64,000 nt of DNA from JAUWGC01 sp963753055 (GCA_963753055.1 CAVWAP010000002.1:310001-374000), one strand, 5' to 3'. Counted from the first letter of the stretch, positions 51,501 to 59,672 are shown. The notes: generated by a model not told the origin, from the letters alone. Program-made: numbers and translations.

Positions 51501-53918
51501 AGGAGGAATAAACGATGAAACCATGGTGTCACCACTAACAAATGAAGATGAATCCAACGGCACACCATTAAAGTAGATCTCCGACCCAGAAGTCAGGAAT
51601 TCACCTATTACTGCGATTGGAATTGTATCCACTCCCGGCGTTAATGATGTATCATAAATGATGGCAGAAACATATGGTGATGGCGTTGCAAGTGTTGAAA
51701 GAGCATCAGCGGCATTCACCAGACCAGCCCCTGAGATATTATCGAATCCGGGAGTTTCCATATCGACTGCTGTATTCTGCAGTATGGCCCTCATCTGGGT
51801 TGGTGTAATTGTTGAATCAGCACCATAGAATTTATGCTTTGCTTCAAGAAGTAAAGCTGCAACACCCGCAATGTGTGGGGCTGCTGCTGAGGTACCAAAG
51901 AAATTCGGGAATGGGTCTCCTTCCAGGTTATATCCTCCCAGGTCTACATTGGTATTCACACCATTAGGCCCTGTAAAGTCAGGTTTAAACCTATCCATTC
52001 CAGATACAAGTGTTCCTCCTGTTGAGGAGAAGGAAGCGATCGTTGGCGGATCAACTCCGTATGCTGGTGTATTGCTGTAAAGGACTGCTCCAACTGTCAT
52101 GGCGCTGGCTGAATTCGCATGCCCAACAATAGTTGATGTAGCGGCACTGCTGTATTCGTTAAATGCAATATCACCACGGAAAACAACATATTTAAACTCT
52201 ACCGGATCAGTTCCGGCAGACCTTACAATCATTAAATTAGTGTTTGATGTGTCCGTTACAGTAAATGGAAGAACTTCTATTGAGGCAGTACCATCGTTAA
52301 TCCTGTTAAAACCAAATAACCTTATGCCGTTATCATAGGCAAGATAAATATCAAGGTCGGTGCTGGTTTCTGAGAAACCTGATCCATCATCCCATTGAAG
52401 TACCATTGTGTAATCTCCTGGAACAACGGTTATATTTTGATAAATATCTTCCGGACCACTGCTGGCAAAGTTATGCGCTGCACCGGTAAGTCCGGACGGA
52501 AGTGTTGATGCCGGATTAAAGGTTCCCTGATATGATTTGTCGCCAAAGTTACCTGCAGCTGTAAAGTATGAAACACCCAGGCTTACAACACTGTCGACAG
52601 CCTGAGCAACTATGCCATCATTTAAAAAAGGTTCATTAATGTATGTGATATCGTCCACGATAACATCACAACCAGCTTCCTGGAGTTCTATAATACCGTT
52701 GGCAAAATCTTTTGCATTTATCAAACCGGTCCTGAATGCTAACTCCGCACCTGGAGCAATATCATGTATGATGTGCATCATGGCGCGCCCTTCATCTGAG
52801 GCCACACCATAGGGGTAATCTTGCAACACATGAACTGGAGTAGGATAATTTGCATTGGCCGGACCGGGAAGGTCTTCCCGGATCACATCGTCAGCAGCAA
52901 GATTTCCAATCTGTGTATTGTAGCTATCCGAAAGGACACCGATCTTGATACCTTCGCCATTAACTAAAAACCCATTGCGTGCGATAAAACTGTAAAGAGA
53001 GGTATCACCCTGGCTTGTTACCAGTCCAACCTGTGGGATCCCAGGATAAACAGGATTGGCATAACTTAGAAGGTTTACCAGGTCATTCAATAACAACAGG
53101 TTAATGACAGGAAATACTCCTGATATTCTTGATTCATCCTGATCTGCAACAACATCTGTTAATCCATAATCAGGTGTTTGAATCAGGGTTAATAAAGCAT
53201 CAAACTGACCATCAAGTGCAAATGCCTCGATCAAAACACTCGTATCATCAATAATCTGGAATATATCATTTGAAACCAGGCTGTCATATATGACATAGGT
53301 TTCATATAGAGAAGTAAGTTCTGGCCCAATTAAAGAATTTAAAAGTTTCCCTTCATCAGGTGGTGGATAATATGGCAGGATACTGGTATATGGCTGGCAA
53401 TTCAAAACAGCAGCAAAATCTGAAATCTGGAATTCTACAATTGATTGGTTGCTTCCAGCTTTGATTTGCGTTTTTTGCCTTTGAAGGCCACCCGTTAACG
53501 TATATTCCACTACAAAAATTCCTGCCTGGCCATTGCCAATTCCATTGATGCTGGCAATCCTGAATCCCTGAAATGGTGTTCCACCAAGACCTGGACCCAT
53601 GTTGATACCATTTGCAGACATGCTACCAACCAATACTGCATGGGTTATATTTGAATATGTTCCGGGCAAAGCTTCAATCGAATACTGGTTCAGAGCTTTA
53701 CACGAATTTCCGGAACATCCATCGTGCTCTATTCGTAGGATGATTGTATGCAAAGAATCCCCATTGGAATCAAATCCATCAAATGTGACGGACTCAATGC
53801 TGGTTGTAAATCCGCTACCATGAGATAGTGTTGGAGAACAAGTTGATTGTGCTTTTATATCAAAAGAAAAAGCAATAAGCATGCTTATTGCTGTTAGAGC
53901 AAGTAAAGTTTTTTTCAT
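48591..53918 (-). CDS. Giant secreted subtilase with MBG-like domains, T9SS cargo
   Basis: This 1775-residue protein has a signal peptide (residues 1-23), an N-terminal beta-domain, and a subtilisin-like domain (about 325-740) with Asp in GIKIGVLSDSYN, AAGNFGD (oxyanion Asn) and Ser in GTSAAAPHIAGVAALLLEA. Instead of the usual HGT-VA motif it has DEGRAMMHIIHDIAPGA, so the His position is not standard. Residues about 960-1630 contain roughly six MBG/Ig-like sandwiches with D-TL-Y-G and VG-Y-V-A-V-D-NY-GS motifs. The ATALVN repeat block is near 1007-1133. A T9SS type A sorting domain (VYPNPFRDKIYLELSMEV) ends the protein. It is the first gene of an operon with the cyclase and stress protein. 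Confidence 0.88.
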   Translation of the reverse strand: MKKTLLALTAISMLIAFSFDIKAQSTCSPTLSHGSGFTTSIESVTFDGFDSNGDSLHTIILRIEHDGCSGNSCKALNQYSIEALPGTYSNITHAVLVGSMSANGINMGPGLGGTPFQGFRIASINGIGNGQAGIFVVEYTLTGGLQRQKTQIKAGSNQSIVEFQISDFAAVLNCQPYTSILPYYPPPDEGKLLNSLIGPELTSLYETYVIYDSLVSNDIFQIIDDTSVLIEAFALDGQFDALLTLIQTPDYGLTDVVADQDESRISGVFPVINLLLLNDLVNLLSYANPVYPGIPQVGLVTSQGDTSLYSFIARNGFLVNGEGIKIGVLSDSYNTQIGNLAADDVIREDLPGPANANYPTPVHVLQDYPYGVASDEGRAMMHIIHDIAPGAELAFRTGLINAKDFANGIIELQEAGCDVIVDDITYINEPFLNDGIVAQAVDSVVSLGVSYFTAAGNFGDKSYQGTFNPASTLPSGLTGAAHNFASSGPEDIYQNITVVPGDYTMVLQWDDGSGFSETSTDLDIYLAYDNGIRLFGFNRINDGTASIEVLPFTVTDTSNTNLMIVRSAGTDPVEFKYVVFRGDIAFNEYSSAATSTIVGHANSASAMTVGAVLYSNTPAYGVDPPTIASFSSTGGTLVSGMDRFKPDFTGPNGVNTNVDLGGYNLEGDPFPNFFGTSAAAPHIAGVAALLLEAKHKFYGADSTITPTQMRAILQNTAVDMETPGFDNISGAGLVNAADALSTLATPSPYVSAIIYDTSLTPGVDTIPIAVIGEFLTSGSEIYFNGVPLDSSSFVSGDTMVSSFIPPYDENYPEIQVYNPPSAMTNGLDGGLSNPLYFSTKPTIIININDTTKKYAEVIPQFDADYRIETPDTVLSLAGAGLSPAAIARIQSIPIVTVANDTSNVGLWPISASLDDPLNPNSNVMATAPLDTALLNTFNFDVSNGLLTIEKLDLMIIPKDTTIVYGDSITGLDFHYVFNNDTINPGNNVIISDTVNSAILNAMRQAHATALVNAVGVVRATALVNEFGEPLLDSTALANSSFFITNAVIQRQATALVNGTLLNALQLYNAVSSSSATALVNAVAQVRATALVNGLATVSLGSGSATALVNTGALINAAATGSSSATALVNTNNVNDSSNSDAIMVLGEEDILILSGDSIGDVEIVSVSVITGNTAGTHWSIPGALVSNNYNVTYGLGKITILPDTAEIIIDTASLVHTYDGTPKEMVVSTVPDSLDVDITYDGNSIPPTDVGTYLVNATVNDTNYVGWTSAMMTILPDTAEVVFDITTLAQVYDGATKVVSASTVPADLTLTYAFINDPIDVGQYEVTATVTDPNYVGSATDTLTINPAPAIVNFDSLSLTQTYNGTSLMAAATTDPAGLNLLYTYSSDPVNVGKYEVTATVNELNYFGSATDSLTIVPALAGVTFDPGSLSQTYYGTGTSVTASTIPPGLSLYYIYDGDTTLPVNAGSYSVSAVVDDLNYIGNVTDNLVIAPATASVTADINVIYEGDPLPAFSFSFSGFVGGDDSTVVNSLTYSLSPNYSGSSGSYDIIPSATASNYIFQVYNGTLYVNPSGPGTKHIKTTLLCVEDIPPDSSGFTYIAHFEYENKNSDDVFIFIGEDNELVGEGAFNGINQPQLLLKGGGTFDVPFDGSKLTWTVASYNHQGHKTSVASQGSSTSSKCNKSEEIEQGGELNDAITESKVYPNPFRDKIYLELSMEVSTGDIYVYDVYGKLNQVQINRTNNQSYELDLSGLISGIYIIKVNMGDTIETFRIVKK
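50515..50910 (-). repeat. ATALVN peptide-repeat block inside an MBG-like domain
   Basis: Seven exact ATALVN hexapeptides and one variant (STALAN) at irregular 11-30-residue spacing, coded with differing synonymous codons. The block interrupts an MBG-type domain between VYGDSITGLDFHYVF and NYNVTYGLGKITI. Confidence 0.85.
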
Positions 53919-54018
53919 ATCTAATGTTAGTTGTAATATCGCTTTTATGAACTAATCCGGAGGCAAGTGTATCTGAACAAATGCCAATCCATGTATTAAT
54001 GATTTATAAATTCAGGCC

Positions 54019-54318
54019 TTATTCTTTGTCAAAGCCTTCTTTTGTACAATCGTCGTTGTTTGCGGGATTGTTTGTATCAAAATCGTCCTGAGTGGCGCTT
54101 GGTTGTAATTCAGCCTGCGAAAGATCAGTGTTATCCTGATCGGCTTTTGAGGTCTGTTTGACAGCAACTTTCTTGCTGGTTTTGGATGTTTCTTTCTTGA
54201 CTTTCTTCTCAACATCAGGCACTTCAGTATTAGCTATTCCTGCAAATACACTGTTTCCGGACATTGATCCGATTGTTATAAATCCTGCTAAGACTAAACT
54301 TAATATTACTTTTTTCAT
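54019..54318 (-). CDS. Small secreted charged protein, 99 residues
   Basis: A signal peptide (MKKVILSLVLAGFITIGSMS, cleavage near VFAG) is followed by a disordered tail: lysine/serine/threonine-rich (VEKKVKKETSKTSKKVAVKQ), then acidic (DDFDTNNPANNDD). One Cys is near the end. The composition suggests an unstructured periplasmic or secreted protein. No family was recognised. A -7 element TACTTTTG lies 43-50 nt upstream. Confidence 0.7.
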   Translation of the reverse strand: MKKVILSLVLAGFITIGSMSGNSVFAGIANTEVPDVEKKVKKETSKTSKKVAVKQTSKADQDNTDLSQAELQPSATQDDFDTNNPANNDDCTKEGFDKE

Positions 54319-54360
54319 GTTGTTTTAATTTAGGATTATCCTATTTAGAATAAATCTAAA

Positions 54361-54368
54361 CAAAAGTA
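54361..54368 (-). promoter_or_regulatory. -7 element TACTTTTG
   Basis: Fits TAnnTTTG on the minus strand, with about a 36-nt leader to the ATG at 54318. Confidence 0.5.
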
Positions 54369-54431
54369 GGTGTTCAGAAGTGACCAAACTGTTAAGAGAA
54401 TGTTAAAAAGGTTAAATGCTTGTTAAATAAA

Positions 54432-54473
54432 GGTTCCATGTTCAATGTTCAATGTTCCATGGACCATGGACCA
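54432..54473. repeat. 7-bp repeat array (TGTTCAA/TGGACCA type)
   Basis: GGTTCCA, TGTTCAA, TGTTCAA, TGTTCCA, TGGACCA and TGGACCA between two minus-strand genes. Its reverse complement is close to the array at 2481-2529. Confidence 0.85.
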
Positions 54474-54478
54474 TGCGG

Positions 54479-54757
54479 CTATGATTTTGTAAGATGTGCC
54501 AAAAGATCCTTCAGTATCCTGTCAGGGCACTCATGGTTCTCGGCGAAAAGGATGATATCATCGGTGTGATGCAGTATTGAAAAGCCCTGGTTTTTATATT
54601 TAAAATTATACCAGTGTGTCTTTCTTCGGCTTGTTGAAATCTTTACACCAATAGTTTCCTGGATCTTATTGGCCTCTTCTCCGGATTTTGGGTAATTACC
54701 GAGGTAAGCAAACATCCTGGAATTGTCACTCATTATGATATTCTGTAAGTCACTCAT
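54479..54757 (-). CDS. Hypothetical protein, 92 residues
   Basis: The product is a soluble mixed-composition protein starting MSDLQNIIMSDNSRMFAYLG and ending DRILKDLLAHLTKS. An internal Met at position 9 is a possible alternative start. It has no signal peptide, membrane helix or clear motif; the aromatic KTHWYNFKYKNQGFSILHH may form a beta-hairpin. No family was recognised. The stop lies 6 nt from the 7-bp array. It is probably a real gene because its frame is not antisense to another gene. Confidence 0.55.
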   Translation of the reverse strand: MSDLQNIIMSDNSRMFAYLGNYPKSGEEANKIQETIGVKISTSRRKTHWYNFKYKNQGFSILHHTDDIILFAENHECPDRILKDLLAHLTKS

Positions 54758-54830
54758 GTTAGTGGAGGTGTTGATTCTTATATATAGACAACACTTTTTC
54801 CGGTGGGTTGCAAAATTGACCCATAAAATA

Positions 54831-54855
54831 ATCCATCCGTCAGTGACAGATGGAT
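54831..54855. other. Hairpin upstream of the kefF-like gene
   Basis: ATCCATC and GATGGAT form a 7-bp stem around an 11-nt loop between divergent genes. Role unknown; it could be a leader structure only for transcripts starting upstream of the -7 element at 54885. Confidence 0.35.
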
Positions 54856-54884
54856 GGGGGGATGAGTATAAGATTTGAAACTAT

Positions 54885-54892
54885 TACATTTG
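54885..54892 (+). promoter_or_regulatory. -7 element TACATTTG
   Basis: Matches TAnnTTTG, 43 nt upstream of the ATG at 54936. Confidence 0.5.
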
Positions 54893-54935
54893 TATTACAT
54901 TAAACAATTTACCCCCTAAATTGATTTATAATAGC

Positions 54936-55556
54936 ATGAAAAAACGGATTTTAATACTTTTTGCTCACCCGGCATTAGAGAAGTCACAGGTTAATAAGGT
55001 ACTGATTGAAGGGATGGATCGGATGGAAGGAGTGACCTTTCATGATCTTTACCAGGCTTATCCCGAGTTTGATATTGACGTGAAACACGAACAGCAATTA
55101 CTTCTGGATCATGATATTATCGTATTCCACCATCCCTTTTACTGGTATAGTACCCCGGCAATCATTAAAGAATATCTGGATCTTGTATTGGAACATGGCT
55201 GGGCCTATGGGAAAGAAGGAAACGCCTTGAAAGGCAAGTGGCTGATGAATGTGACCACCACAGGGGGGCAGGAAAAGGCCTATTGCGAAATTGGGTCCAA
55301 TAGGTATACAGTGCGCCAGCTGCTGGCACCAATGGAACAGACAGCCTTCCTGTGTAAGATGCTGTTCTTGCCGCCCTTTGTAATTCATGGGACACTGGGG
55401 ATGCCCAAAGAAGCAATCATTAAAGACAGGCAAGACCTGATAAGCCTTTATGAGGCCTTTCGTTATTCAAACATTGATATTGAGAAGATTGTATCTCTGC
55501 ATCGCATCAATGCTGATATGTCCCTTATTATTGATAAATCAAAAACACCTGAATAA
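54936..55556 (+). CDS. kefF: KefF-like NAD(P)H oxidoreductase (flavodoxin fold)
   Basis: The ATG at 54936 starts MKKRILILFAHPALEKSQVN, the standard N-terminus; a TTG at 54921 would add five residues. The protein (206 residues) is an NQO/KefF-type flavodoxin-like quinone reductase: FHHPFYWYSTPAIIKEYLDL and GKWLMNVTTTGGQEKAY match the FMN-binding loops. KefF activates the KefC potassium efflux channel in Proteobacteria. Its stop is one nt before the start of the KefC-like gene, so the pair is conserved here. Symbol by homology and context. Confidence 0.85.
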   Translation: MKKRILILFAHPALEKSQVNKVLIEGMDRMEGVTFHDLYQAYPEFDIDVKHEQQLLLDHDIIVFHHPFYWYSTPAIIKEYLDLVLEHGWAYGKEGNALKGKWLMNVTTTGGQEKAYCEIGSNRYTVRQLLAPMEQTAFLCKMLFLPPFVIHGTLGMPKEAIIKDRQDLISLYEAFRYSNIDIEKIVSLHRINADMSLIIDKSKTPE

Positions 55557-55557
55557 T

Positions 55558-57477
55558 ATGGAGGGAAGTTTCTTTTTCCAGGTTTTTATTTACCTGGCCG
55601 CAGCAGTCATCTCTGTTCCCCTGGCAAAGCGCCTGGGACTGGGATCTGTGCTGGGATACCTGATCGCAGGGATCGTTATTGGACCATTTGTTTTAGAACT
55701 TGTTGGTGAAGAAGGACAGGATGTGATGCATTTTGCCGAGTTTGGTGTTGTGATGATGCTGTTTCTTATCGGGCTTGAATTGCAACCATCGGTCCTGTGG
55801 AAAATGCGGATTCCCATCCTGGGTCTTGGGGGTACACAGGTTGGCCTGACAGCTTTTCTCATTACCATCATTGGTATCATCAGTGGCCTGAGCTGGCAGG
55901 TGTCTTTAGCTATAGGCCTGGCACTGGCACTCTCTTCAACAGCAATTGTTTTGCAGACCTTGAGTGAAAAAGGCCTGGATAAGACTGTAGGAGGCAAAAA
56001 TGTGTTTTCAGTCCTTTTGTTTCAGGACATTGCGGTTATACCCATTCTGGCCATTATTCCACTGCTGGCTGTCAGTGATATCGGTATTATACATGAAAAT
56101 GGACATGGAGATCATCAAACATGGATTGATGGGATGTCGATCGGGATGCAGACATTAACAGTGCTTGGCGTAATAACCGGGATTGTCATAGCCGGTAGAT
56201 ATCTTGTAGGACCCATGTTCAGGATTATTGCAAAAACCAGGCTCAGGGAAGCCTTTACTGCTGCTGCTCTTTTCCTTGTTGTAGGGATTGCTTTATTAAT
56301 GACGCAAGTGGGTTTAAGCCCGGCCCTGGGTACTTTTCTTGCCGGTGTGATACTGGCCCAGAGTGAATTCAGGCATGAACTTGAAACCGACCTTGAACCC
56401 TTCAAGGGATTGTTGCTTGGATTGTTTTTTATCGCTGTTGGCGCCTCCATTGATTTTCACCTGATTTTTGATAATGCGTTAATAATCATTGAGTTGGTTG
56501 TTGTATTGATGATCCTGAAATTCCTCGTTTTGTTCATTATTGCTAAGGTGTTCAGGATGAGCCTTGATAATAAATTGCTTTTTGCGTTTTCACTGGCTCA
56601 GGGCGGCGAGTTTGCCTTTGTCCTGTTCTCATTTGCTGTCCAGAGCAATGTCCTTGAAAATGGCCTTGCCAACCAATTGATTAGTGTTGTGATAATCTCT
56701 ATGGCACTGACCCCTTTGATTATGCTGGTTAATGAAAAGTTGATCCAGCCACGGTTTGGTACCAAAGAGAAAGTAGGGAGGGATGAAGATGAAATTGAAG
56801 AAAGCAACCAGGTGATTATAGCCGGTTTCGGACAGATGGGGAGCGTTATTGGCCGGTTTTTACAGGCAAATGGGATACAGGCTACTTACCTTGATGATGA
56901 TCCTGATAATGTTGATTTTCTAAGAAAACTTGGTTTCAAGGTCTACTACGGTGATGCTTCAAGGTATACCCTGTTGCGTGCAGCTGGTGCCAATGATGCC
57001 AGTATACTGATCATCGCGGTTAATGATTCAGAAAAAGCCCTGGAGATAGCCACCACTGCGAAAAAACATTATCCTCATCTGCAAATTTTAACACGCAGCG
57101 CCGGGTGGCGTGATGCTTATGAACTGATCGACCTTGAAGTTGATCAGGTTTACCGGGAGACTTTTGATACAGCACTACGCGTTGGAACGGATACGCTGAC
57201 AAGGCTTGGGTTCAGAGCCTACCAGGTTAACCGTATAGCCCATAGGTTTAAAAGGCGCGATGAAGAAGCCATGCAGGAATTTGCCAGGATAAGACATGAC
57301 CATCCTAATTACTTCCAGGAAGTCAGGCAAAGGTTTGAAGACCTGGAAAAGCTGATGCTAATGGAGAAAGAAGCGCATCAGAAAGGTAAGGACCTGGGTT
57401 GGGATCCAAGCACATTGATTGAGGAGGCGCTGGAAAGAGAAGAGAGAAGAGAGAAGAGAAATGAGAGAAGAGATTGA
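55558..57477 (+). CDS. kefC: KefC-type potassium/proton antiporter with RCK domain
   Basis: The start at 55558 (MEGSFFFQVFIYLAAAVISV) gives the usual N-terminus, and only 1 nt separates it from the kefF-like stop. The CPA2 membrane domain has 12-13 helices, with GVVMMLFLIGLELQP and FQDIAVIPILAIIPLL, the ion-binding Asp helix. The RCK/TrkA-N domain (about 420-535) shows VIIAGFGQMGSVIGRFLQ, TYLDDDPDN and KVYYGDASRYTLLRAAGAND as in KefC. In Proteobacteria these channels are gated by glutathione and its adducts; a different thiol may act here. The last ~13 residues (EREERREKRNERRD) come from a 7-bp array at the 3' end. Confidence 0.9.
   Translation: MEGSFFFQVFIYLAAAVISVPLAKRLGLGSVLGYLIAGIVIGPFVLELVGEEGQDVMHFAEFGVVMMLFLIGLELQPSVLWKMRIPILGLGGTQVGLTAFLITIIGIISGLSWQVSLAIGLALALSSTAIVLQTLSEKGLDKTVGGKNVFSVLLFQDIAVIPILAIIPLLAVSDIGIIHENGHGDHQTWIDGMSIGMQTLTVLGVITGIVIAGRYLVGPMFRIIAKTRLREAFTAAALFLVVGIALLMTQVGLSPALGTFLAGVILAQSEFRHELETDLEPFKGLLLGLFFIAVGASIDFHLIFDNALIIIELVVVLMILKFLVLFIIAKVFRMSLDNKLLFAFSLAQGGEFAFVLFSFAVQSNVLENGLANQLISVVIISMALTPLIMLVNEKLIQPRFGTKEKVGRDEDEIEESNQVIIAGFGQMGSVIGRFLQANGIQATYLDDDPDNVDFLRKLGFKVYYGDASRYTLLRAAGANDASILIIAVNDSEKALEIATTAKKHYPHLQILTRSAGWRDAYELIDLEVDQVYRETFDTALRVGTDTLTRLGFRAYQVNRIAHRFKRRDEEAMQEFARIRHDHPNYFQEVRQRFEDLEKLMLMEKEAHQKGKDLGWDPSTLIEEALEREERREKRNERRD
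57440..57474. repeat. 7-bp array (AAGAGAG) encoding the KefC C-terminus
   Basis: AAGAGAG, AAGAGAG, AAGAGAA, ATGAGAG, AAGAGAT run up to the stop codon and are translated as a charged tail. Confidence 0.85.
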
Positions 57478-57483
57478 TTTATT

Positions 57484-57567
57484 GTTGGTTGTAAGATGTA
57501 AGTTATAGGTTGTAAGTTATAAGTTATAAGTTATAGGTTATAGGTTGTTGGTTGTTGATTACTGGTT
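57484..57567. repeat. 7-bp repeat array, twelve units (ATAAGTT type)
   Basis: Twelve adjoining 7-mers from GTTGGTT to ACTGGTT (e.g. GTAAGTT, ATAGGTT, ATAAGTT). It ends at the TTG that serves as the -33 element of the next promoter. Confidence 0.9.
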
Positions 57568-57596
57568 GACAGATATGATTTTATTTAATACATTTA
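57566..57596 (+). promoter_or_regulatory. Bacteroidota-type promoter of the M1 peptidase gene
   Basis: TTG (57566-57568), 20 nt, TACATTTA (57589-57596). The first element overlaps the end of the 7-bp array. Confidence 0.45.
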
Positions 57597-57620
57597 TGAC
57601 AATCAGAATGCAAATCAATC

Positions 57621-59597
57621 ATGGACAAGTTTAAATACCATTATCAAACTGCGGTTATCGCCCCGATATTGTTTCTTTTTCTTTACATTCTAATTTCATC
57701 ATTTAAGCCAAATAATGACATCATTGCTGACAGAGAAATGATGATCCCGGATCAAGTACTAAAAAAGCAAATGGATGCTTATGATATAAAGTTCTACCAC
57801 TTTGATCTTGAAGTCAGCAATACTACGTGTGAAATTTCGGGTATGGCAGAGATCCATGGTCAATGGCTGGGCAACCCCGATGACACATTGGTTTTGCAGT
57901 TAAGCAACAGTATGACCATTGATTCTGTTATTATTAATGATCTTAACCACCTTTACATCCATGCTGACCAATTACTTAAGGTTCCGGTTAACTTGTCTGT
58001 AAACCAGGATTTTATTGTACGTGTATACTATCATGGTACACCAGTCGGTAGTTTTTTTTCAGGGATACATCGTCAATATTCAAATGTATATGATCGCTGG
58101 GTAACCTGGTCTTTCAGCCAGCCTTTTTATGCTTACAAGTGGTTTCCCTGCAAGCAGATCCATTCGGATAAAATTGACTCGGTGCATATGGTACTGAGAA
58201 CAGATTCCACACTCACGGCAGTGTCTTCAGGACACTTATATGAAAAAACACCGCTTGACAGTGGTATGGTTATGTTTGATTGGAGGACGAAATACGCTAT
58301 TAACTATGACATGATCTTTTTTGCCGTCTCTGATTACATCCTATATGATTATTATATACAGCCTCAGGGATTTGATGATTCTATTCTGATCACTCATTAT
58401 GTTTATAACCAGGATTACCTTGATGATTATAAGGACCGGCTCGACAGCATTGGCCTGTTTGTGAATTATTTTTCAGAAATATATGGTCTGTACCCCTTTG
58501 CTGAAGAGAGCTTTGGTCTTGTTGTCGTCCCGGGAGTGCCATGTATGACAGAGAATAATACCCTGGTTATAATGCCGGAAGAATTGGATTTTGGTTATAC
58601 GCATACTTTTATTGACGGGAATTGCCATGAGCTTACGCATCAATGGTTTGGAGATTACGTTGCTTGTTATTCATTCGAAGATATATGGTTGAGTGAAGGA
58701 TTTGGCATGTATGGTGGCTACCTGGGAGAGCAACGGTTTGGCAATACCGGGGAAGCTGAGAAATGGATGGATAAGACACTTGTTAATGCATTTGGCCCAC
58801 AATGTGGTAGCGTTCATGTACCAGAAACCCAATTATTGAACGCATCCAGGATATTTAACTGGCAGCTTACCTATTGTAAAGGCTCGATGCTGGTGCATAT
58901 GATCAGATATGAATTGCAGGATGATGAACTGTTTTTCACTGTTTTACAAAATTATATCAGTGAATTTGCGAATGGTACGAGTTTTCTGGAAGATTTTAAA
59001 TCAGTTCTTGAAGAAACAACAGGAATAGATTTTACCACTTTCTTTGATCAATGGTATTATGGGGAAGGATATCCTGTACTGGACATAAGCTGGGAGATGG
59101 ATGGGGCAATGGTTAATATCTATTCTCAGCAAACTACAACATGTGATACAACACCATTATTCAATTTTACGATGGATTATCAATTGATTTTTGCCGATGG
59201 TGATAGCATCGTTCGATTATTACATGATGATACCCTGTCTCAATTCAGCCTTCCCGTTGATCAACCTGTACTTGATGTCATTCCTGATCCGTTTGGTTGG
59301 ATTCTGGTTAAGACGAATATAGGATATGTTGGTGTTGATGAAAGGACTGAAGATATTGATATGACGGTGTTTCCGAATCCAGCCCAAAATATTGTCAATT
59401 GTCAATTGTCAACTGTCAATTTTCAAAGTTGCACAATAGCCTTGTATGATGTATATGGCAAACTGGTGAGATCCCTTTATGAAGGAAATGAACAGGAATG
59501 GACTTTTGATGTGGGTGATTTGCCGGTGGGAGTTTATTTTATCCGCTTGCAGGCAGGAAGTGAAGTTGCAGTGCGGAAGTTGATTGTGGTAGATTAG
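57621..59597 (+). CDS. Secreted M1-family metallopeptidase, T9SS cargo
   Basis: The 658-residue protein has a signal sequence/anchor (HYQTAVIAPILFLFLYILISS), an M1 N-terminal beta-domain and the zinc site HELTHQWFGD with His336, Glu337, His340 and Glu359 in WLSEGF (HEXXH-X18-E). The exopeptidase GAMEN motif is replaced by CMTEN. The C-terminal type A T9SS domain starts VFPNPAQN and contains a 7-bp array-derived stretch (IVNCQLSTVNFQS) before IALYDVYGKL. Likely an extracellular aminopeptidase that trims peptides. All Zn ligands are present. Confidence 0.92.
   Translation: MDKFKYHYQTAVIAPILFLFLYILISSFKPNNDIIADREMMIPDQVLKKQMDAYDIKFYHFDLEVSNTTCEISGMAEIHGQWLGNPDDTLVLQLSNSMTIDSVIINDLNHLYIHADQLLKVPVNLSVNQDFIVRVYYHGTPVGSFFSGIHRQYSNVYDRWVTWSFSQPFYAYKWFPCKQIHSDKIDSVHMVLRTDSTLTAVSSGHLYEKTPLDSGMVMFDWRTKYAINYDMIFFAVSDYILYDYYIQPQGFDDSILITHYVYNQDYLDDYKDRLDSIGLFVNYFSEIYGLYPFAEESFGLVVVPGVPCMTENNTLVIMPEELDFGYTHTFIDGNCHELTHQWFGDYVACYSFEDIWLSEGFGMYGGYLGEQRFGNTGEAEKWMDKTLVNAFGPQCGSVHVPETQLLNASRIFNWQLTYCKGSMLVHMIRYELQDDELFFTVLQNYISEFANGTSFLEDFKSVLEETTGIDFTTFFDQWYYGEGYPVLDISWEMDGAMVNIYSQQTTTCDTTPLFNFTMDYQLIFADGDSIVRLLHDDTLSQFSLPVDQPVLDVIPDPFGWILVKTNIGYVGVDERTEDIDMTVFPNPAQNIVNCQLSTVNFQSCTIALYDVYGKLVRSLYEGNEQEWTFDVGDLPVGVYFIRLQAGSEVAVRKLIVVD
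59391..59422. repeat. 7-bp array inside the M1 peptidase sorting domain
   Basis: ATTGTCAATTGTCAATTGTC and onward with period 7. Its reverse complement matches 1138-1169 at 31 of 32 positions. Read in frame as IVNCQLSTVNF. Confidence 0.95.
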
Positions 59598-59599
59598 TA

Positions 59600-59634
59600 T
59601 TTAGTTGTGAGTAATTAGTAGTTAGTTTTGAGAT
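59600..59634. repeat. 7-bp repeat array (ATTAGTA/GTTAGTT type)
   Basis: TTTAGTT, GTGAGTA, ATTAGTA, GTTAGTT, TTGAGAT right after the peptidase stop; weaker 7-bp units (TTTCAGT, GTTCACG) continue to about 59665. Confidence 0.7.
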
Positions 59635-59672
59635 TTCTGATCAGTTTTCAGTGTTCACGGATCACTTTTTAT

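Noticed and set aside
55450..55557. Extended start for the KefC-like antiporter
   Set aside because: It overlaps the KefF-like gene by over 100 nt and adds non-homologous residues; 55558 gives the standard start.
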